A stretch of 64,000 bases of DNA from JAVJSD01 sp040219575. GTDB lineage: Bacteria > Planctomycetota > Planctomycetia > Pirellulales > Pirellulaceae. The stretch is taken from NCBI GenBank assembly GCA_040219575.1, contig JAVJSD010000008.1, positions 1-64,000 of the forward strand, in the 5' to 3' direction. How positions within the stretch are numbered: position 1 is the first letter of the stretch; every line of letters begins with the position of its first letter. This document shows positions 53,752 through 63,212 of this stretch, in pieces. The position numbers and the translations under genes are program-made. The notes under the pieces were generated by a model. It was not told the DNA's origin, made no database searches, and saw only the letters and a list, made by a program, of their open reading frames with translations.

Positions 53752-56028
53752 ATGGCGACCTCCTCTCCCGCGAACTCCGTGCCAGCCGGCGAATCCGACC
53801 ACGGGCCGGCGACGCTTGCGGCGCCGCCTCGCGCCTCGCTGCTCCCCTTTGCGGTGTTGCTCGCGGCGCTGTTGCTCTCGGGACTGGCCGGGCTGGTGAA
53901 CCAGGTCGTCTGGCAGCGGGCGCTCAAGCTTTACCTCGGCGGCAGCGAAGCGCTCAGCACGATGACGGTGGTGCTGGTCTTCATGCTGGGGCTGGGCGTC
54001 GGATCGCTGTTGGCCAGTCGCCGCACCGCGCGGATGCGCAACCCGGCGGCCGTGCTGGTGCTGCTCGAGGCGCTGCTGCTGGTGGTCAACCTGCTGATCG
54101 CCGTGCTGTTGCGACTCGACCTGTCCGAGACCGTGTATGGCTTTCAGCGCGTCGCCATTTCGGCCGGCGTGCCGATTCGCGTGGTCTACTTCGCCGCGGC
54201 AACGCTGCTGCTGACGCCCCCCTGCCTGATGATGGGCATGACGCTCCCCGTCGGCTCGGAGCTTTGCCAGCGACAGTTGGGCTGCCGGCGACCGAGCATT
54301 CTCGGGCTGTTGTTCGCCGTCAACACACTGGGCGCCGTCGCCGGCGCCGCGGTGAGCGGATTCTACCTGATGCCCTACTTCGGCCAGACGCGGTCGTTGA
54401 TCGCCGCCGCGCTCTGCAACGGACTCGCGGCGGTCGTCGCCGCGGTGTTGATCCATCGGCCGACGGAAGCCGCCGCGACCGCTCGATTCGATAATGAGCC
54501 GCCCGCGAGGCGGATCGGTATGACCGTCGAGGAGTGGACCGGTTTCGGGCTGGGGCTGCTGGCGCTCGGCTACGAGATGTATTTGTTTCGCGTCAACATT
54601 CTGCTGTGGCAACCACTACCCTACACCTTCGCCGCCACGCTTGGGCTGTATCTGTTGTTCTGGTCATTGGGCGCCGGACTTTCCGCCTGGCTGCGCGGCC
54701 GACTCGTGCTGACGTTGGCGGCCGCCGCACTGCTTGTTGCGGGCATGCCGCTGCTGTACGGCTACCAACGATGGGAAAAGATTTCTCCCGAACTGTTCGC
54801 CGTGTTGGGGCTGGTCTATTTTCTGCCCTGCATTCTTTTCGGGTTGCTCTACGGCCGACTGGTCACGCGAGCCGCCCGTCGCTGGGGGCGCGACGTGGGC
54901 CGGTTTCACGGCTTCAATCTGTTCGGATCCTGCCTGGGCATCCTGGCGTTCACCCTGTGGGGCTACCAGATCGACCAGGACTTGAACGCCTGGATCATCA
55001 GCGGCGGGCTCGTCGCCATCGGCTGCTTCCAACTGGCGGCCGACGCCCGCAAGTCCGTCGCCACCTGGTTCTGGCGAGCGGCGCTGATCGTGCCGCTGGC
55101 CCTCGTCGCCGCCTTGCTGGTGCTGGGAGGCGGCCGCACCTTCACGCTGCAAAGCAACGGGGTCCGCAGCTACTACGGACGCGACGGCGTGGTCGAAATT
55201 CGACCGGACGGCGCGATGGTCTGGGACGGCATGGAGCACGCCAACCTCTCCAGGCAAAACAGCCACGTGGGCCGCTTCGAGTGGGGCTTGGCCGCGTTTC
55301 CCGTGCTCTGCTCGCCGGAGCCGCCGCGCGAAGCCTTGGTGATCGGGTTGGGATGCGGCGTGACGGCGGCCACGCTGGCCAAGCTCGACAGCCTCCGGCA
55401 GGTCGACGTCTACGAAATCAATCCCACGCTGAAGCAGGTGATGGCCGACTATCCCAACGGCACGCTGGGCGTCGCCGACAATGACCGCATCCACATCATG
55501 TGGCGCGACGGCCGCACGGGACTGGCGCTCTCGGAAAAGAAATACGACCTGATCACGCAGCAGCCGCTGTTTCTCAGGCAGGCCGGCAGCGGGGCGCTGT
55601 TGTCGCGCGAGTACATGGAATTGGTCAAGCGGCGGCTCAAGCCGGGCGGCGTGTTCTGCATTTACGCGCACAGCTTCGGCAACGAGGACCAGTCGCTGCT
55701 GGTGCGTCGGACGGCCCGTTCGGTCTTCAAGTACTGCGAGTCGTTCCTCAAGGGGGGGATGATCGTGGCCTCGGACCGCCCGTTGACCGTCGAGGAATTC
55801 GACTGGTTGCAGAAAGCCGCCGCGCTCGACGAACTCTATTCGGAGGTCCGCTTCTTCAACGCATTCGTGCGCCGCGCGCCGGCGACAAGCGGACTGGTCC
55901 CGCTTCATGAATACCGGGACGTTCCTCGTCTCGATTGGGGCGACGAACACGCCGCTCCCTTGATCACCGACGATCATCCCCTGGTGGAGTACCCTGCGGC
56001 GGCGCGTCGGTTGATTTCAAAACAGTAG
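53752..56028 (+). CDS. Polytopic membrane protein fused to spermidine-synthase-like domain
   Basis: The 758-residue protein has many membrane helices in its first 450 residues (LLPFAVLLAALLLSGLAGLVNQVVWQ opens the first, with the FLSG-type AGLVNQVVWQR signature of these fusions) and a spermidine-synthase-like methyltransferase-fold domain after about residue 460 (ALVIGLGCGVTAATLAKL, VDVYEINPTLKQV, VADNDRIHIMWRDGRTGLA). The catalytic Asp of true synthases is not evident (YDLITQQPLFL lies where a YDVIISD-type block would be), so polyamine synthesis is doubtful. GGAGG touches the ATG with no spacer, an unusual arrangement. Confidence 0.82.
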   Translation: MATSSPANSVPAGESDHGPATLAAPPRASLLPFAVLLAALLLSGLAGLVNQVVWQRALKLYLGGSEALSTMTVVLVFMLGLGVGSLLASRRTARMRNPAAVLVLLEALLLVVNLLIAVLLRLDLSETVYGFQRVAISAGVPIRVVYFAAATLLLTPPCLMMGMTLPVGSELCQRQLGCRRPSILGLLFAVNTLGAVAGAAVSGFYLMPYFGQTRSLIAAALCNGLAAVVAAVLIHRPTEAAATARFDNEPPARRIGMTVEEWTGFGLGLLALGYEMYLFRVNILLWQPLPYTFAATLGLYLLFWSLGAGLSAWLRGRLVLTLAAAALLVAGMPLLYGYQRWEKISPELFAVLGLVYFLPCILFGLLYGRLVTRAARRWGRDVGRFHGFNLFGSCLGILAFTLWGYQIDQDLNAWIISGGLVAIGCFQLAADARKSVATWFWRAALIVPLALVAALLVLGGGRTFTLQSNGVRSYYGRDGVVEIRPDGAMVWDGMEHANLSRQNSHVGRFEWGLAAFPVLCSPEPPREALVIGLGCGVTAATLAKLDSLRQVDVYEINPTLKQVMADYPNGTLGVADNDRIHIMWRDGRTGLALSEKKYDLITQQPLFLRQAGSGALLSREYMELVKRRLKPGGVFCIYAHSFGNEDQSLLVRRTARSVFKYCESFLKGGMIVASDRPLTVEEFDWLQKAAALDELYSEVRFFNAFVRRAPATSGLVPLHEYRDVPRLDWGDEHAAPLITDDHPLVEYPAAARRLISKQ

Positions 56029-56360
56029 GCGCACCACGGTCTTTTCGCCCGATTGGACGGGGTGGACGTCTCCGGCGAGGCCGCCGTCGCTGCACCGAGA
56101 GACGGTCGGTCGCACATTCTGCACCAACGACGAGCCGCGAAGGCGGCGGAATTTGATTGACATTCGTCCGCCGCGCGCGATGATGAACGGCGGACGCTTT
56201 CGACGCTCGTTGCAGCTCTCGTGACGACTCGCGGCCAAGGCCGAGAATCGGCCGACGAGACTCACCCGCGCTGACGGAAACATCGGTTTCTCTGTCCTGC
56301 CTCTCTTGGAACTGGAATTCGTGACGCCTGGAGTTAAACACTCTCTGGAGTCACAGTTTC
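56029..56360. other. Intergenic region upstream of IS3 OrfA
   Basis: About 330 bases with no gene recognised. GGCCAAGGCCGAGAATCGGCC-type inverted words occur near 56230-56255. I do not see a clear IS3 terminal inverted repeat, so the left boundary of the transposon remnant cannot be fixed. A GGAGTTAAACACTCTCTGGAGTC repeat (GGAGT twice) lies just before the OrfA start. Confidence 0.35.
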
Positions 56361-56744
56361 ATGAGCGAGTCGAAGGAAGCCAGACGGCGGCGGCACTTTA
56401 GCGACGATCAGAAGTCCGTCATTGTCCGCAGGCATCTGGCTGATAAAGTGCCGGTCAGCGACCTGGCCGACGAGTACCAAATTCAGCCGAGTATGATCTA
56501 CCTGTGGACGAAGCAGGTTCTGGACCAAGCCGAGAGAGCCTTCCAGAACGCGAGTGGGAAACGTGGGCGCCAGGACGGCAAAGACCGCCAGATCGCTGGC
56601 CTTGAGGCCCGTCTCGCAAGGCAGGAGGCCAAACTGGCGCTGAAGAACGAGGTCATTGCCGAACTCCTGGAGGAAAACCTGCTCGCAAGAAAGTCCGCTG
56701 GGGAGCCCGAAACAGCCCCTTCGGGATTGGCATCAAAGCGATAA
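56361..56744 (+). mobile_element. IS3 family OrfA (transposase N-terminal part), orphan
   Basis: The 127-residue protein is like IS3/IS911 OrfA: an HTH (KVPVSDLADEYQIQPSMIYLW) followed by a leucine-rich coiled coil (ARLARQEAKLALKNEVIAELLEEN). In complete elements a -1 frameshift joins it to OrfB with the DDE integrase domain. I see no OrfB sequence in the 133 bases before the next gene, so this is either a remnant or a solo OrfA-like DNA-binding protein. No terminal repeats are visible. Confidence 0.75.
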
Positions 56745-56877
56745 ACCTTCGCGGCAGGACGCCGCGACCCGACTGGCAGGAGGCTCTTCCAAGTCCTTAA
56801 CTCCCAGCAGTCGAAATTCCAATTCCCGCTGAACCAGGACATTCTCCTCGGTTTCCCTCTTCCCTGCGAGGAACGTC

Positions 56878-57819
56878 ATGCCTACCAGCATTCTTGTCGT
56901 TGATGATTCTCAGATTCAACGCGTTCTGATCGAAGGCCTGCTCTGCAAGAATCCGGAGTATCGGGTTCGTCTGGCGGCGGATGGCCGCGAGGCGCTGGCC
57001 GAAATCGCGAAGGACCGACCGGATCTGGTGGTGACCGATCTGGTGATGCCCCAGATGGACGGTTTGGAGTTGGTCCGAACCGTGCGCAGGCGGTTTCCGG
57101 ATATTCCCGCGATTCTGATGACGGCGTTCGGCGATGAATCGATCGCCGTCGACGCCATGGAGGCGGGCGCCGCCAGCTATGTCCCCAAGGCGCAGAAGGC
57201 CGAGCGTCTCATGGCGGCGGTGGAGCGCGTCACGGAGTACGCCCAGGCCAGTCGCAGCCGCGAACAGGTCAAACACTGCATGACCGAATACCATTGCCGA
57301 TTCGCGCTCGCCAACGATCGACGGCTCATTCGTGCGCTGGTCGCCCAGATTCAGGAAGCCATGGCCGGCATCGGATTCGGCGACACCGTGGAGCGGATCC
57401 GGGTCAGCGAAGCGTTGGAGGAAGCGCTGCTGAACGCCATGTACCACGGCAATCTGGAGATCACCCGGGAAGAACTGGCGCAGCTGCGTGCCGAACTCGA
57501 CGACCGCATGCTCGACCGGTTGGTGGAGGACCGCTGCCGGGAATCGCCGTTGGGCGAGCGCCGAATTCTCGTCGTGGCGCACCTCCGGGAAGGCGAGGCC
57601 CGGTTTGTCGTTCGCGATGAGGGGCGCGGCTTCAACTCGATGTCGTTCGTCAACGCCCCGGCGACGGAGAGCTTCGCCTCTGGCGAACATCGCGGCATGA
57701 CGCTCATCGGGACGTTGATGGACGAGGTGTCGTTCAACCAAACCGGCAATGAACTCGTGATGCGAAAATGTGTGGGCGGGGAAAAGAGCGGACGGTTGGA
57801 GACGCATCCCGCCAAGTAG
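56878..57819 (+). CDS. Response regulator fused to RsbW-like ATP-binding domain
   Basis: The 313-residue two-domain protein has a receiver (residues 1-120) with the acidic pair VVDDS, the phosphoacceptor D54 in VVTDLVMPQMDG, and K104 in SYVPK. Residues 140-300 form a GHKL ATPase of anti-sigma/serine-kinase type: N-box EALEEALLNAMYHGN, G1 box VRDEGRGFN and HRGMTLIGTLMDEV. Phosphorylation of the receiver could control the kinase domain. GAGGAACGTC precedes the ATG. The neighbouring PP2C phosphatase (58413) would be the natural antagonist in a partner-switching pathway; the STAS antagonist protein is not visible. Confidence 0.88.
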   Translation: MPTSILVVDDSQIQRVLIEGLLCKNPEYRVRLAADGREALAEIAKDRPDLVVTDLVMPQMDGLELVRTVRRRFPDIPAILMTAFGDESIAVDAMEAGAASYVPKAQKAERLMAAVERVTEYAQASRSREQVKHCMTEYHCRFALANDRRLIRALVAQIQEAMAGIGFGDTVERIRVSEALEEALLNAMYHGNLEITREELAQLRAELDDRMLDRLVEDRCRESPLGERRILVVAHLREGEARFVVRDEGRGFNSMSFVNAPATESFASGEHRGMTLIGTLMDEVSFNQTGNELVMRKCVGGEKSGRLETHPAK

Positions 57820-58053
57820 CCCAGGTGATCTCCAGGTCGGTCAGGAAGATCGCCGCGCAGTGAATCGGCTCACGCATTGTCCAATCGAGCCGGCCCGCCC
57901 CATTCGTCGGAGACGCAAATCCCAACCCGCGGGGTTGGTAGAGTCCACACGAAACGGGCCATTGTAGAGCCTTCCACCAGGGGGTGGAGTCTCCAGAGCA
58001 AGCAATGGCCGCCGAGCCATCGAAAAGGGGCGGTTCGCCCGCAAAAAAAGTAG

Positions 58054-58124
58054 CTCGGGACCAGGGACTTGAACCCCAACTAACGGAGCCAGAATCCGTC
58101 GTGCTACCATTACACTAGTCCCGA
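58054..58124 (-). tRNA. tRNA-Gln (anticodon CUG)
   Basis: The minus-strand cloverleaf has acceptor TCGGGAC/GTCCCGA (7 bp), D-arm GTG...CAC, anticodon stem ACGGA/TCCGT around the loop TTCTGGC, T-arm with TTCAAGT, and discriminator G73. The anticodon CTG and the weak U1-A72 pair with G73 fit bacterial tRNA-Gln. CCA is not encoded. A run of seven T follows six bases after the tRNA end on the minus strand. Confidence 0.93.
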
Positions 58125-58412
58125 GTGGGCTGCGGTGCAGCTAATTGTTAACCTACGTGGCGCAGGCAGTTCGGTCAAGTGCAGCACGTTGGTTGACGCT
58201 CCCGGTGGGGGCGTTCTAAAATTCGCTATGCGCTCGATGGAAGTTGGCGACGCGGGCGACCACTGGCGCTGCGGCGTCTTTGGAAGCGGGGCCATCGGAG
58301 TCGTGACGAGCAAGCCGGCGGGAGGGTGCGACTTCCCGGGTTTCGTGCGTCGGCGAATCCACGCCGCGCTGCTGTGCCTTTTGCTGAGTCTCTGCTGAGC
58401 TGGTGTCGCTGC

Positions 58413-60203
58413 ATGGCGTATTTGACCGCGAATAACGGCCCCGACCAAGGTCGGCGATACGAGTTGCGGCTCCCTAATTCGCTGGTAGGGCGGCATCCCG
58501 ACTGCGCCATCCATGTCGACGTGGGGGCGGTCAGCAGGCAACACGCCCAGATCGTGCGGGACGGGAAGGACTTCTACGTCGAGGACCTCAAGAGCCGCAA
58601 TGGGACGTTCGTCAACGACGAACGGGTCGAAGGGCGGCTCAAGCTCAATAGCGGCGATCAACTCCGCGTTTGCGACGTGGCCTTCACGTTCTCGTCGGAA
58701 CAGCCGCCCCAGGGCCATGGCGCGGGACTGGCGATACCCGCCACGAACACCAAACCGGGCGTCGGCCCGGGCATGGGGACGGTGTTCATCGACGACGCGG
58801 ATCAGGAGAGCAGTTCGACGATCATGTCGAAGCTCGATGTCTCCTCGCACCATGGCCGCGTGCAGCTTTCGGCCAGCCCCGAGGCCAAGCTCGACGCCCT
58901 GCTCGAGATCACCCGCAGCCTGGGCAAGGCGCTGGCGCTCGACGAGGTGCTGCCGCAGGTGCTCAACAGCCTGTTCAAGATCTTCGTGCAGGCCGACCGC
59001 GGCTTCATCGTGATGCGGACCGACGACGGCCGGCTGATCCCCATGTGGACCAAGGTGCGACGCGAGAACGCCGAGGACACGATCCGCATCAGCCGCACCA
59101 TCGTCAGCCAGGTGATGGAGACCCAGGAGGCCATCCTCTCGGCCGACGCCGCCACCGATTCGCGGTTCGAGATGAGCCAGAGCATCGCCGACTTTCGCAT
59201 CCGCTCGATGATGTGCGCCCCGCTGGTCGACAGCGAGGGCCACTCGATGGGCGTGCTGCAGATCGACACGCTCGATCAGCGGAAGCGGTTCCAGTCGGAA
59301 GACCTGGAAGTGCTGGCCAGCGTCGCCTCGCAGGCGGGCATCGCCATCCACGCCGCCCAGATGCACGAGAACGCGCTCAAACAGCGAGCTGTCGAACGCG
59401 ACCTGGAGGTCGCCCACGAGGTGCAGCGGGGCTTTTTGCCCGAGACGCCGCCGGATATCGCAGGCTACAAGTTCTACGATTACTACGAACCGGCGAATCA
59501 CGTGGGAGGCGACTACTACGACTACATTCGCCTGCCCGACGGCCGGATCGGCGTGATCGTGGCCGACGTGGTCGGGCACGGGATCGCCGCCGCGCTGCTG
59601 ATGGCCAAGCTGTCGGCCGAGGCGCGGTACTCGCTGGCCAGCGAGGAAGACGTGGCGACGGCGGTCATCAAGCTGAACGACGCCATGTGCCGGTTGGGTC
59701 TGGATCGCTTCGTGACGATGATCGTCACCGTGCTCAATCCCACCACGCACGAGGTGACGATCGTCAACGCCGGCCACATGGCGCCCATGCTGCGGCACGC
59801 CGACGGCACGGTCTCGGAGCCGGGCGAGTCGCTGGCGGGCCTGCCGCTGGGGATTTCGGCGGGGTTGGAGTACGAGCAGCTGACCGTCAAGATCGCTCCG
59901 GGCGAAACCGTCACGATGTACACCGACGGCGTCAACGAATCGATGAGCGCCGCCGGCGGAATGTACGGCATCGACCGCATCCGCAAGCATGTCTCCGATT
60001 CGAAGACAGCCGAGCCCGGTGAACTGGGCCAAGTGATCATCGACGACGTCCGCCGCTTCCTGCTCGGCGCCCAACAAGACGACGACATGTGCCTGGTGTG
60101 CTACGGCCGCGTCGAGCCCGACGGCAAGACCGACACCAAGGACAAGGCCAAGAAGACCAAAGGCGGGAAGAAGCCCGAAGCGGCGACGCCCCGGGTGAAG
60201 TAG
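58413..60203 (+). CDS. FHA-GAF-PP2C (SpoIIE-type) phosphatase
   Basis: The 596-residue cytoplasmic regulator opens with an FHA domain (residues 20-90; GRHPDC, SRQHA, NGTFVN are the phosphothreonine-binding loops). A GAF domain lies at about 155-325 (LDALLEITRSLGKALALDEV; MMCAPLVDSEGHSMGVLQID). The C-terminal SpoIIE-type PP2C has EVAHEVQRGFLPE, GGDYYDYI, VADVVGHGIAAAL and QDDDMCLVCY with metal-binding aspartates. The tail is Lys-rich. It probably dephosphorylates a STAS antagonist in response to a ligand and a phosphothreonine partner. The ATG at 58413 lacks a strong ribosome binding site. Confidence 0.9.
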   Translation: MAYLTANNGPDQGRRYELRLPNSLVGRHPDCAIHVDVGAVSRQHAQIVRDGKDFYVEDLKSRNGTFVNDERVEGRLKLNSGDQLRVCDVAFTFSSEQPPQGHGAGLAIPATNTKPGVGPGMGTVFIDDADQESSSTIMSKLDVSSHHGRVQLSASPEAKLDALLEITRSLGKALALDEVLPQVLNSLFKIFVQADRGFIVMRTDDGRLIPMWTKVRRENAEDTIRISRTIVSQVMETQEAILSADAATDSRFEMSQSIADFRIRSMMCAPLVDSEGHSMGVLQIDTLDQRKRFQSEDLEVLASVASQAGIAIHAAQMHENALKQRAVERDLEVAHEVQRGFLPETPPDIAGYKFYDYYEPANHVGGDYYDYIRLPDGRIGVIVADVVGHGIAAALLMAKLSAEARYSLASEEDVATAVIKLNDAMCRLGLDRFVTMIVTVLNPTTHEVTIVNAGHMAPMLRHADGTVSEPGESLAGLPLGISAGLEYEQLTVKIAPGETVTMYTDGVNESMSAAGGMYGIDRIRKHVSDSKTAEPGELGQVIIDDVRRFLLGAQQDDDMCLVCYGRVEPDGKTDTKDKAKKTKGGKKPEAATPRVK

Positions 60204-60268
60204 CCTGCCTGGCTTCGTGCCCGGCGGAGCAACCGCGAACTTTTCCAACGGAAGCGGGTCCTGGTTCT

Positions 60269-60472
60269 GTGCGCAGCAATCCGTACCACCCGCCGGAATC
60301 CGATCGTGATGATCGCGGTGATCCTGATGATCGCGATGACGTTCCCCCGCGATTGCGATGGGGAAGCCGGAAGCGCCGACTGGTGGAGTGGTCGCTGTGG
60401 ATTCCGCTGCTGTTGATCGCCCTGTTGTTGGTCAGTTTCGCAATTTCCGCGGCGCTCGTCGCTGGCCGATGA
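60269..60472 (+). CDS. Small membrane protein
   Basis: A 67-residue protein starting at GTG 60269 (NPYHPPES is a common opening of small planctomycete membrane proteins). An acidic segment (SDRDDRGDPDDRDD) leads to one basic cluster and a single C-terminal membrane helix (WIPLLLIALLLVSFAISAALVAG). The stop is 52 bases before the next small gene. Function unknown; the start is uncertain. Confidence 0.55.
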   Translation: MRSNPYHPPESDRDDRGDPDDRDDVPPRLRWGSRKRRLVEWSLWIPLLLIALLLVSFAISAALVAGR

Positions 60473-60524
60473 TCACCGCGCGCCACGGGCAAGACGCCCG
60501 TGACGCCCCACGGAGACCGCAATC

Positions 60525-60761
60525 ATGAACGCCGCCAAAGGCGCCAGACTGTATGTCAATCTCAGCGCCTCGCAGGCACGACGACGCCTGAAGGGTTTCG
60601 GCCACGGCGTGCGCAAGATCGAAACCGCCGGCCGCCGCCGCGCCGCCATCCTGCACACCGCCACCGGCGAGCATCTGCGCGAACTCGAGCACCTGCTGGC
60701 CGACGTGCTGACGAGCGAGGATTCGGAACGCGCGGACATTGACGAAGTAAGCGACGTCTGA
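60525..60761 (+). CDS. Small basic protein, function unknown
   Basis: The 78-residue protein is basic in its first 45 residues (ASQARRRLKGFGHGVRKIE) and acidic at the end (LTSEDSERADIDEVSD). CGGAGACC lies about ten bases before the ATG. It resembles short conserved planctomycete proteins, but I cannot name it. Confidence 0.6.
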   Translation: MNAAKGARLYVNLSASQARRRLKGFGHGVRKIETAGRRRAAILHTATGEHLRELEHLLADVLTSEDSERADIDEVSDV

Positions 60762-60867
60762 GTTCCGGTCGGGCCCATCCGGCGTGAGGCATCCCTCCTC
60801 TGCATTCTCCGCGGCCTCCCGTTCACCACTCTCCACCACCCGTCACCCCAAGCCACTTCGCCGCGAC

Positions 60868-61275
60868 ATGCCGATCGCCTACCAACTCGAACCCGATCTC
60901 TCCGCCGACGAGTTCGTTGACTTGCTGCGGTGCTCCACGCTGGCGGAGCGGCGGCCGGTCGACGATCGCGCCAAAATCGAGGCCATGCTGGCCCACGCCG
61001 ACATCGTGCTGACGTCTCGACTTGACGGGTTGCTGATCGGCGTCTCGCGGGCGATCACCGACTACGCCTACTGCACGTACCTCTCCGACCTGGCGGTCGA
61101 CGAGGCGCATCAACGGCAAGGCGTCGGCCGCGAATTGCTCCGCCGCACCCACGAAGCCGCCGGTCTGCACACCACGCTGATTCTGCTAGCCGCCCCCAAA
61201 GCCGTCGACTATTACGGACATATCGGCATGACGCGCCACGAATCCTGTTGGATCTCGCGACCGCGCGCGGATTGA
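60868..61275 (+). CDS. GNAT family N-acetyltransferase
   Basis: This 135-residue acetyltransferase has a GNAT fold. The acetyl-CoA-binding segment is VDEAHQRQGVGRELLRRTHE (motif A, Q/RxxGxG/A), preceded by the strand AYCTYLSDLAV. The LAAPKAVDYYGHIGM block is typical of the late part. The ATG at 60868 gives the natural start; an upstream codon at 60784 would add an unlikely Ser/Arg-rich tail. The substrate is unknown. Confidence 0.85.
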   Translation: MPIAYQLEPDLSADEFVDLLRCSTLAERRPVDDRAKIEAMLAHADIVLTSRLDGLLIGVSRAITDYAYCTYLSDLAVDEAHQRQGVGRELLRRTHEAAGLHTTLILLAAPKAVDYYGHIGMTRHESCWISRPRAD

Positions 61276-61358
61276 ATTAGACTTGGCGATGTCCAGAAAT
61301 AGAAACCGCTGATGGACGCTCATGGGACGCTAGTGCATTGTGACGGCTTGATCGTAGA

Positions 61359-61431
61359 GTAGCTGAACTCGTGAGAGTTCAGCAGTTCGTGACGACGTCG
61401 GAGCTTCCAGAAGTCTCACGACTTCTGCTAC
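61359..61431 (-). repeat. Palindromic repeat, reverse orientation
   Basis: GTAGCTGAACTCGTGAGAGTTCAG opens the element and AAGTCTCACGACTTCTGCTAC closes it. It is a reverse-orientation copy, nearly identical to that at 35517-35588 (central CAGTTCGTGACGACGTCGGA). It lies in the 273-base gap before the sulfatase gene. Confidence 0.85.
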
Positions 61432-61548
61432 CCCCATTCTTAGCTGTCACGTTGCACGAGTGAAGATTATCTCTTACTCGTTGGCGCGTGGTTAGCGTTC
61501 ATCAGCGGTTCGCCCGCCTTCCGCCTTCCTCTCACCAAGTCGTTGAAC

Positions 61549-63012
61549 ATGAGACGCAACCTTCAAGCCCTCGCCCTCGCCTGCCTCGCCCTGTTTTCCT
61601 TCGGCAGTTCCGCCATCGCCGGAGAGAAGCCGGAGGCGAAACGCTACAACGTGCTGTTCATTATCTCCGACGACCTTACCGCCACGGCGCTCTCCTGCTA
61701 CGGCAATGAAGTTTGCCAGACGCCGAACATCGACGCGCTCGCCGTGCGCGGTACGCGCTTCACTCGGGCTTACTGCCAGGGAACCTACTGCGGACCGTCG
61801 CGGGCATCGTTCATGTCGGGCTATTACCCGCACGCCACCGGCGTGCTGAACTACGTCAGTCCGCGGCCGATGATCGGCGATCGGGCCACGTGGGCGCAGC
61901 ATTTCAAGAATCACGGCTACCACACGGCCCGGGTGAGCAAGATCTTCCACATGGGCGTGCCCGGCGGCATCGAAAAGGGCGACGACGGGGCCGACGATCC
62001 GATTTCGTGGAGCGAGCGGTTCAACAGCCAGGGCCCGGAGTGGAAGGCGCCCGGCGAAGGGGAGACGCTCGAGGGCAATCCCGACGGTAAGAAGCCGGTG
62101 GTGGGGGGCAACACGTTCGTCATTGTGGCGGCCGACGGCGACGACCTGGTGCACAGCGATGGCAAGACCGCCGCCAAGGCCTGCGAGTTGATCGCGAAGT
62201 ATGGAGACAACTACAAAAAAGACGGACAACCGTTCTTCTTGGGCGTCGGTTTCGTGCGGCCGCACGTACCGTTTGTCTCGCCCCGGGCCTACCACGATCC
62301 GTTTCCCTACCAGGAGATGATGCTGCCGGAAAAGGTCGCCGGCGATTGGGACGACATTCCCAAGCTGGGCATCAACTACAAGACCAGCAAGAACATGCAG
62401 ATGAACGTCGAGCGGCAGCGGAAGGCCGTCTCGGGCTACTACGCGGCGGTTTCGTTCATGGACGCCCAGGTGGGCAAGGTGACGAACGCCTTGAAGGCCG
62501 CGGGCCTGGAAGACGACACGATCGTGATCTTCACCAGCGACCACGGCTATCACCTGGGTGAACACGACTTCTGGGCCAAGGTCAGCCTGCACGAAGAGTC
62601 GGCCGCAGTGCCCTTGATCGTGGCCGTGCCGGGCAAGAAGCCGGCGGTTTGCCGCTCGTTGACCGAGTTGATCGACCTCTACCCGACGGTCTCCAGCCTG
62701 TGCGGCCTCGAGGTTCCCGAGCGCCTGCAGGGCGAGAACATCTCGGCGATGCTCGACGATCCCACGGCCGAGGTCCGCGACGCCGCCTTCAGCGTCAACG
62801 GCCGCGGTTTTTTACTGCGGACCGACGACTGGGCGTTCATCCAGTACCGCGAGGACGGCAGCGGCGGCTACGAACTGTTCGACATGAGAAACGATCCGCT
62901 GCAATACACGAATCTGGCCGACGACGCGAAGCACCGGCCGGTCGTGGAACGGTTCAAGAAGCGACTTGCGGCGAAGCTGCAAGCAGTGCGGGATAACGAT
63001 CTGGAAAAATGA
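61549..63012 (+). CDS. Secreted sulfatase (iduronate-2-sulfatase-like)
   Basis: The 487-residue exported sulfatase has a signal peptide (LALACLALFSFGSSAIAG). The metal-binding start is YNVLFIISDDLTATALSCYG. The sulfatase signature is C81-G-P-S-R (the cysteine to be converted to formylglycine) with ASFMSGYYPHATG. Later blocks are FFLGVGFVRPHVPFVSP and FTSDHGYHLGEH. The order and spacing resemble iduronate-2-sulfatase-type enzymes abundant in planctomycetes. It needs a formylglycine-generating enzyme in trans. The ATG at 61549 is preferred over TTG at 61543. Confidence 0.92.
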   Translation: MRRNLQALALACLALFSFGSSAIAGEKPEAKRYNVLFIISDDLTATALSCYGNEVCQTPNIDALAVRGTRFTRAYCQGTYCGPSRASFMSGYYPHATGVLNYVSPRPMIGDRATWAQHFKNHGYHTARVSKIFHMGVPGGIEKGDDGADDPISWSERFNSQGPEWKAPGEGETLEGNPDGKKPVVGGNTFVIVAADGDDLVHSDGKTAAKACELIAKYGDNYKKDGQPFFLGVGFVRPHVPFVSPRAYHDPFPYQEMMLPEKVAGDWDDIPKLGINYKTSKNMQMNVERQRKAVSGYYAAVSFMDAQVGKVTNALKAAGLEDDTIVIFTSDHGYHLGEHDFWAKVSLHEESAAVPLIVAVPGKKPAVCRSLTELIDLYPTVSSLCGLEVPERLQGENISAMLDDPTAEVRDAAFSVNGRGFLLRTDDWAFIQYREDGSGGYELFDMRNDPLQYTNLADDAKHRPVVERFKKRLAAKLQAVRDNDLEK

Positions 63013-63212
63013 TCGTCCGGCGCCGGGAAGTTCGTCCGCAGTTGGCGCGGATTTCCGCAGATGAAAGAGTGTTGCTGCGATTGTTGGCAGACGCTTCGGC
63101 TATCGAAAGCGACTCGGTTCTGCTGCGCGAGACCGTCTCGCCCAATTCTTCATCTGCGGAAATCTGCGTCATCTGCGGACGACCTGGGAGCAAAATACCG
63201 ACCCAAACGCCA

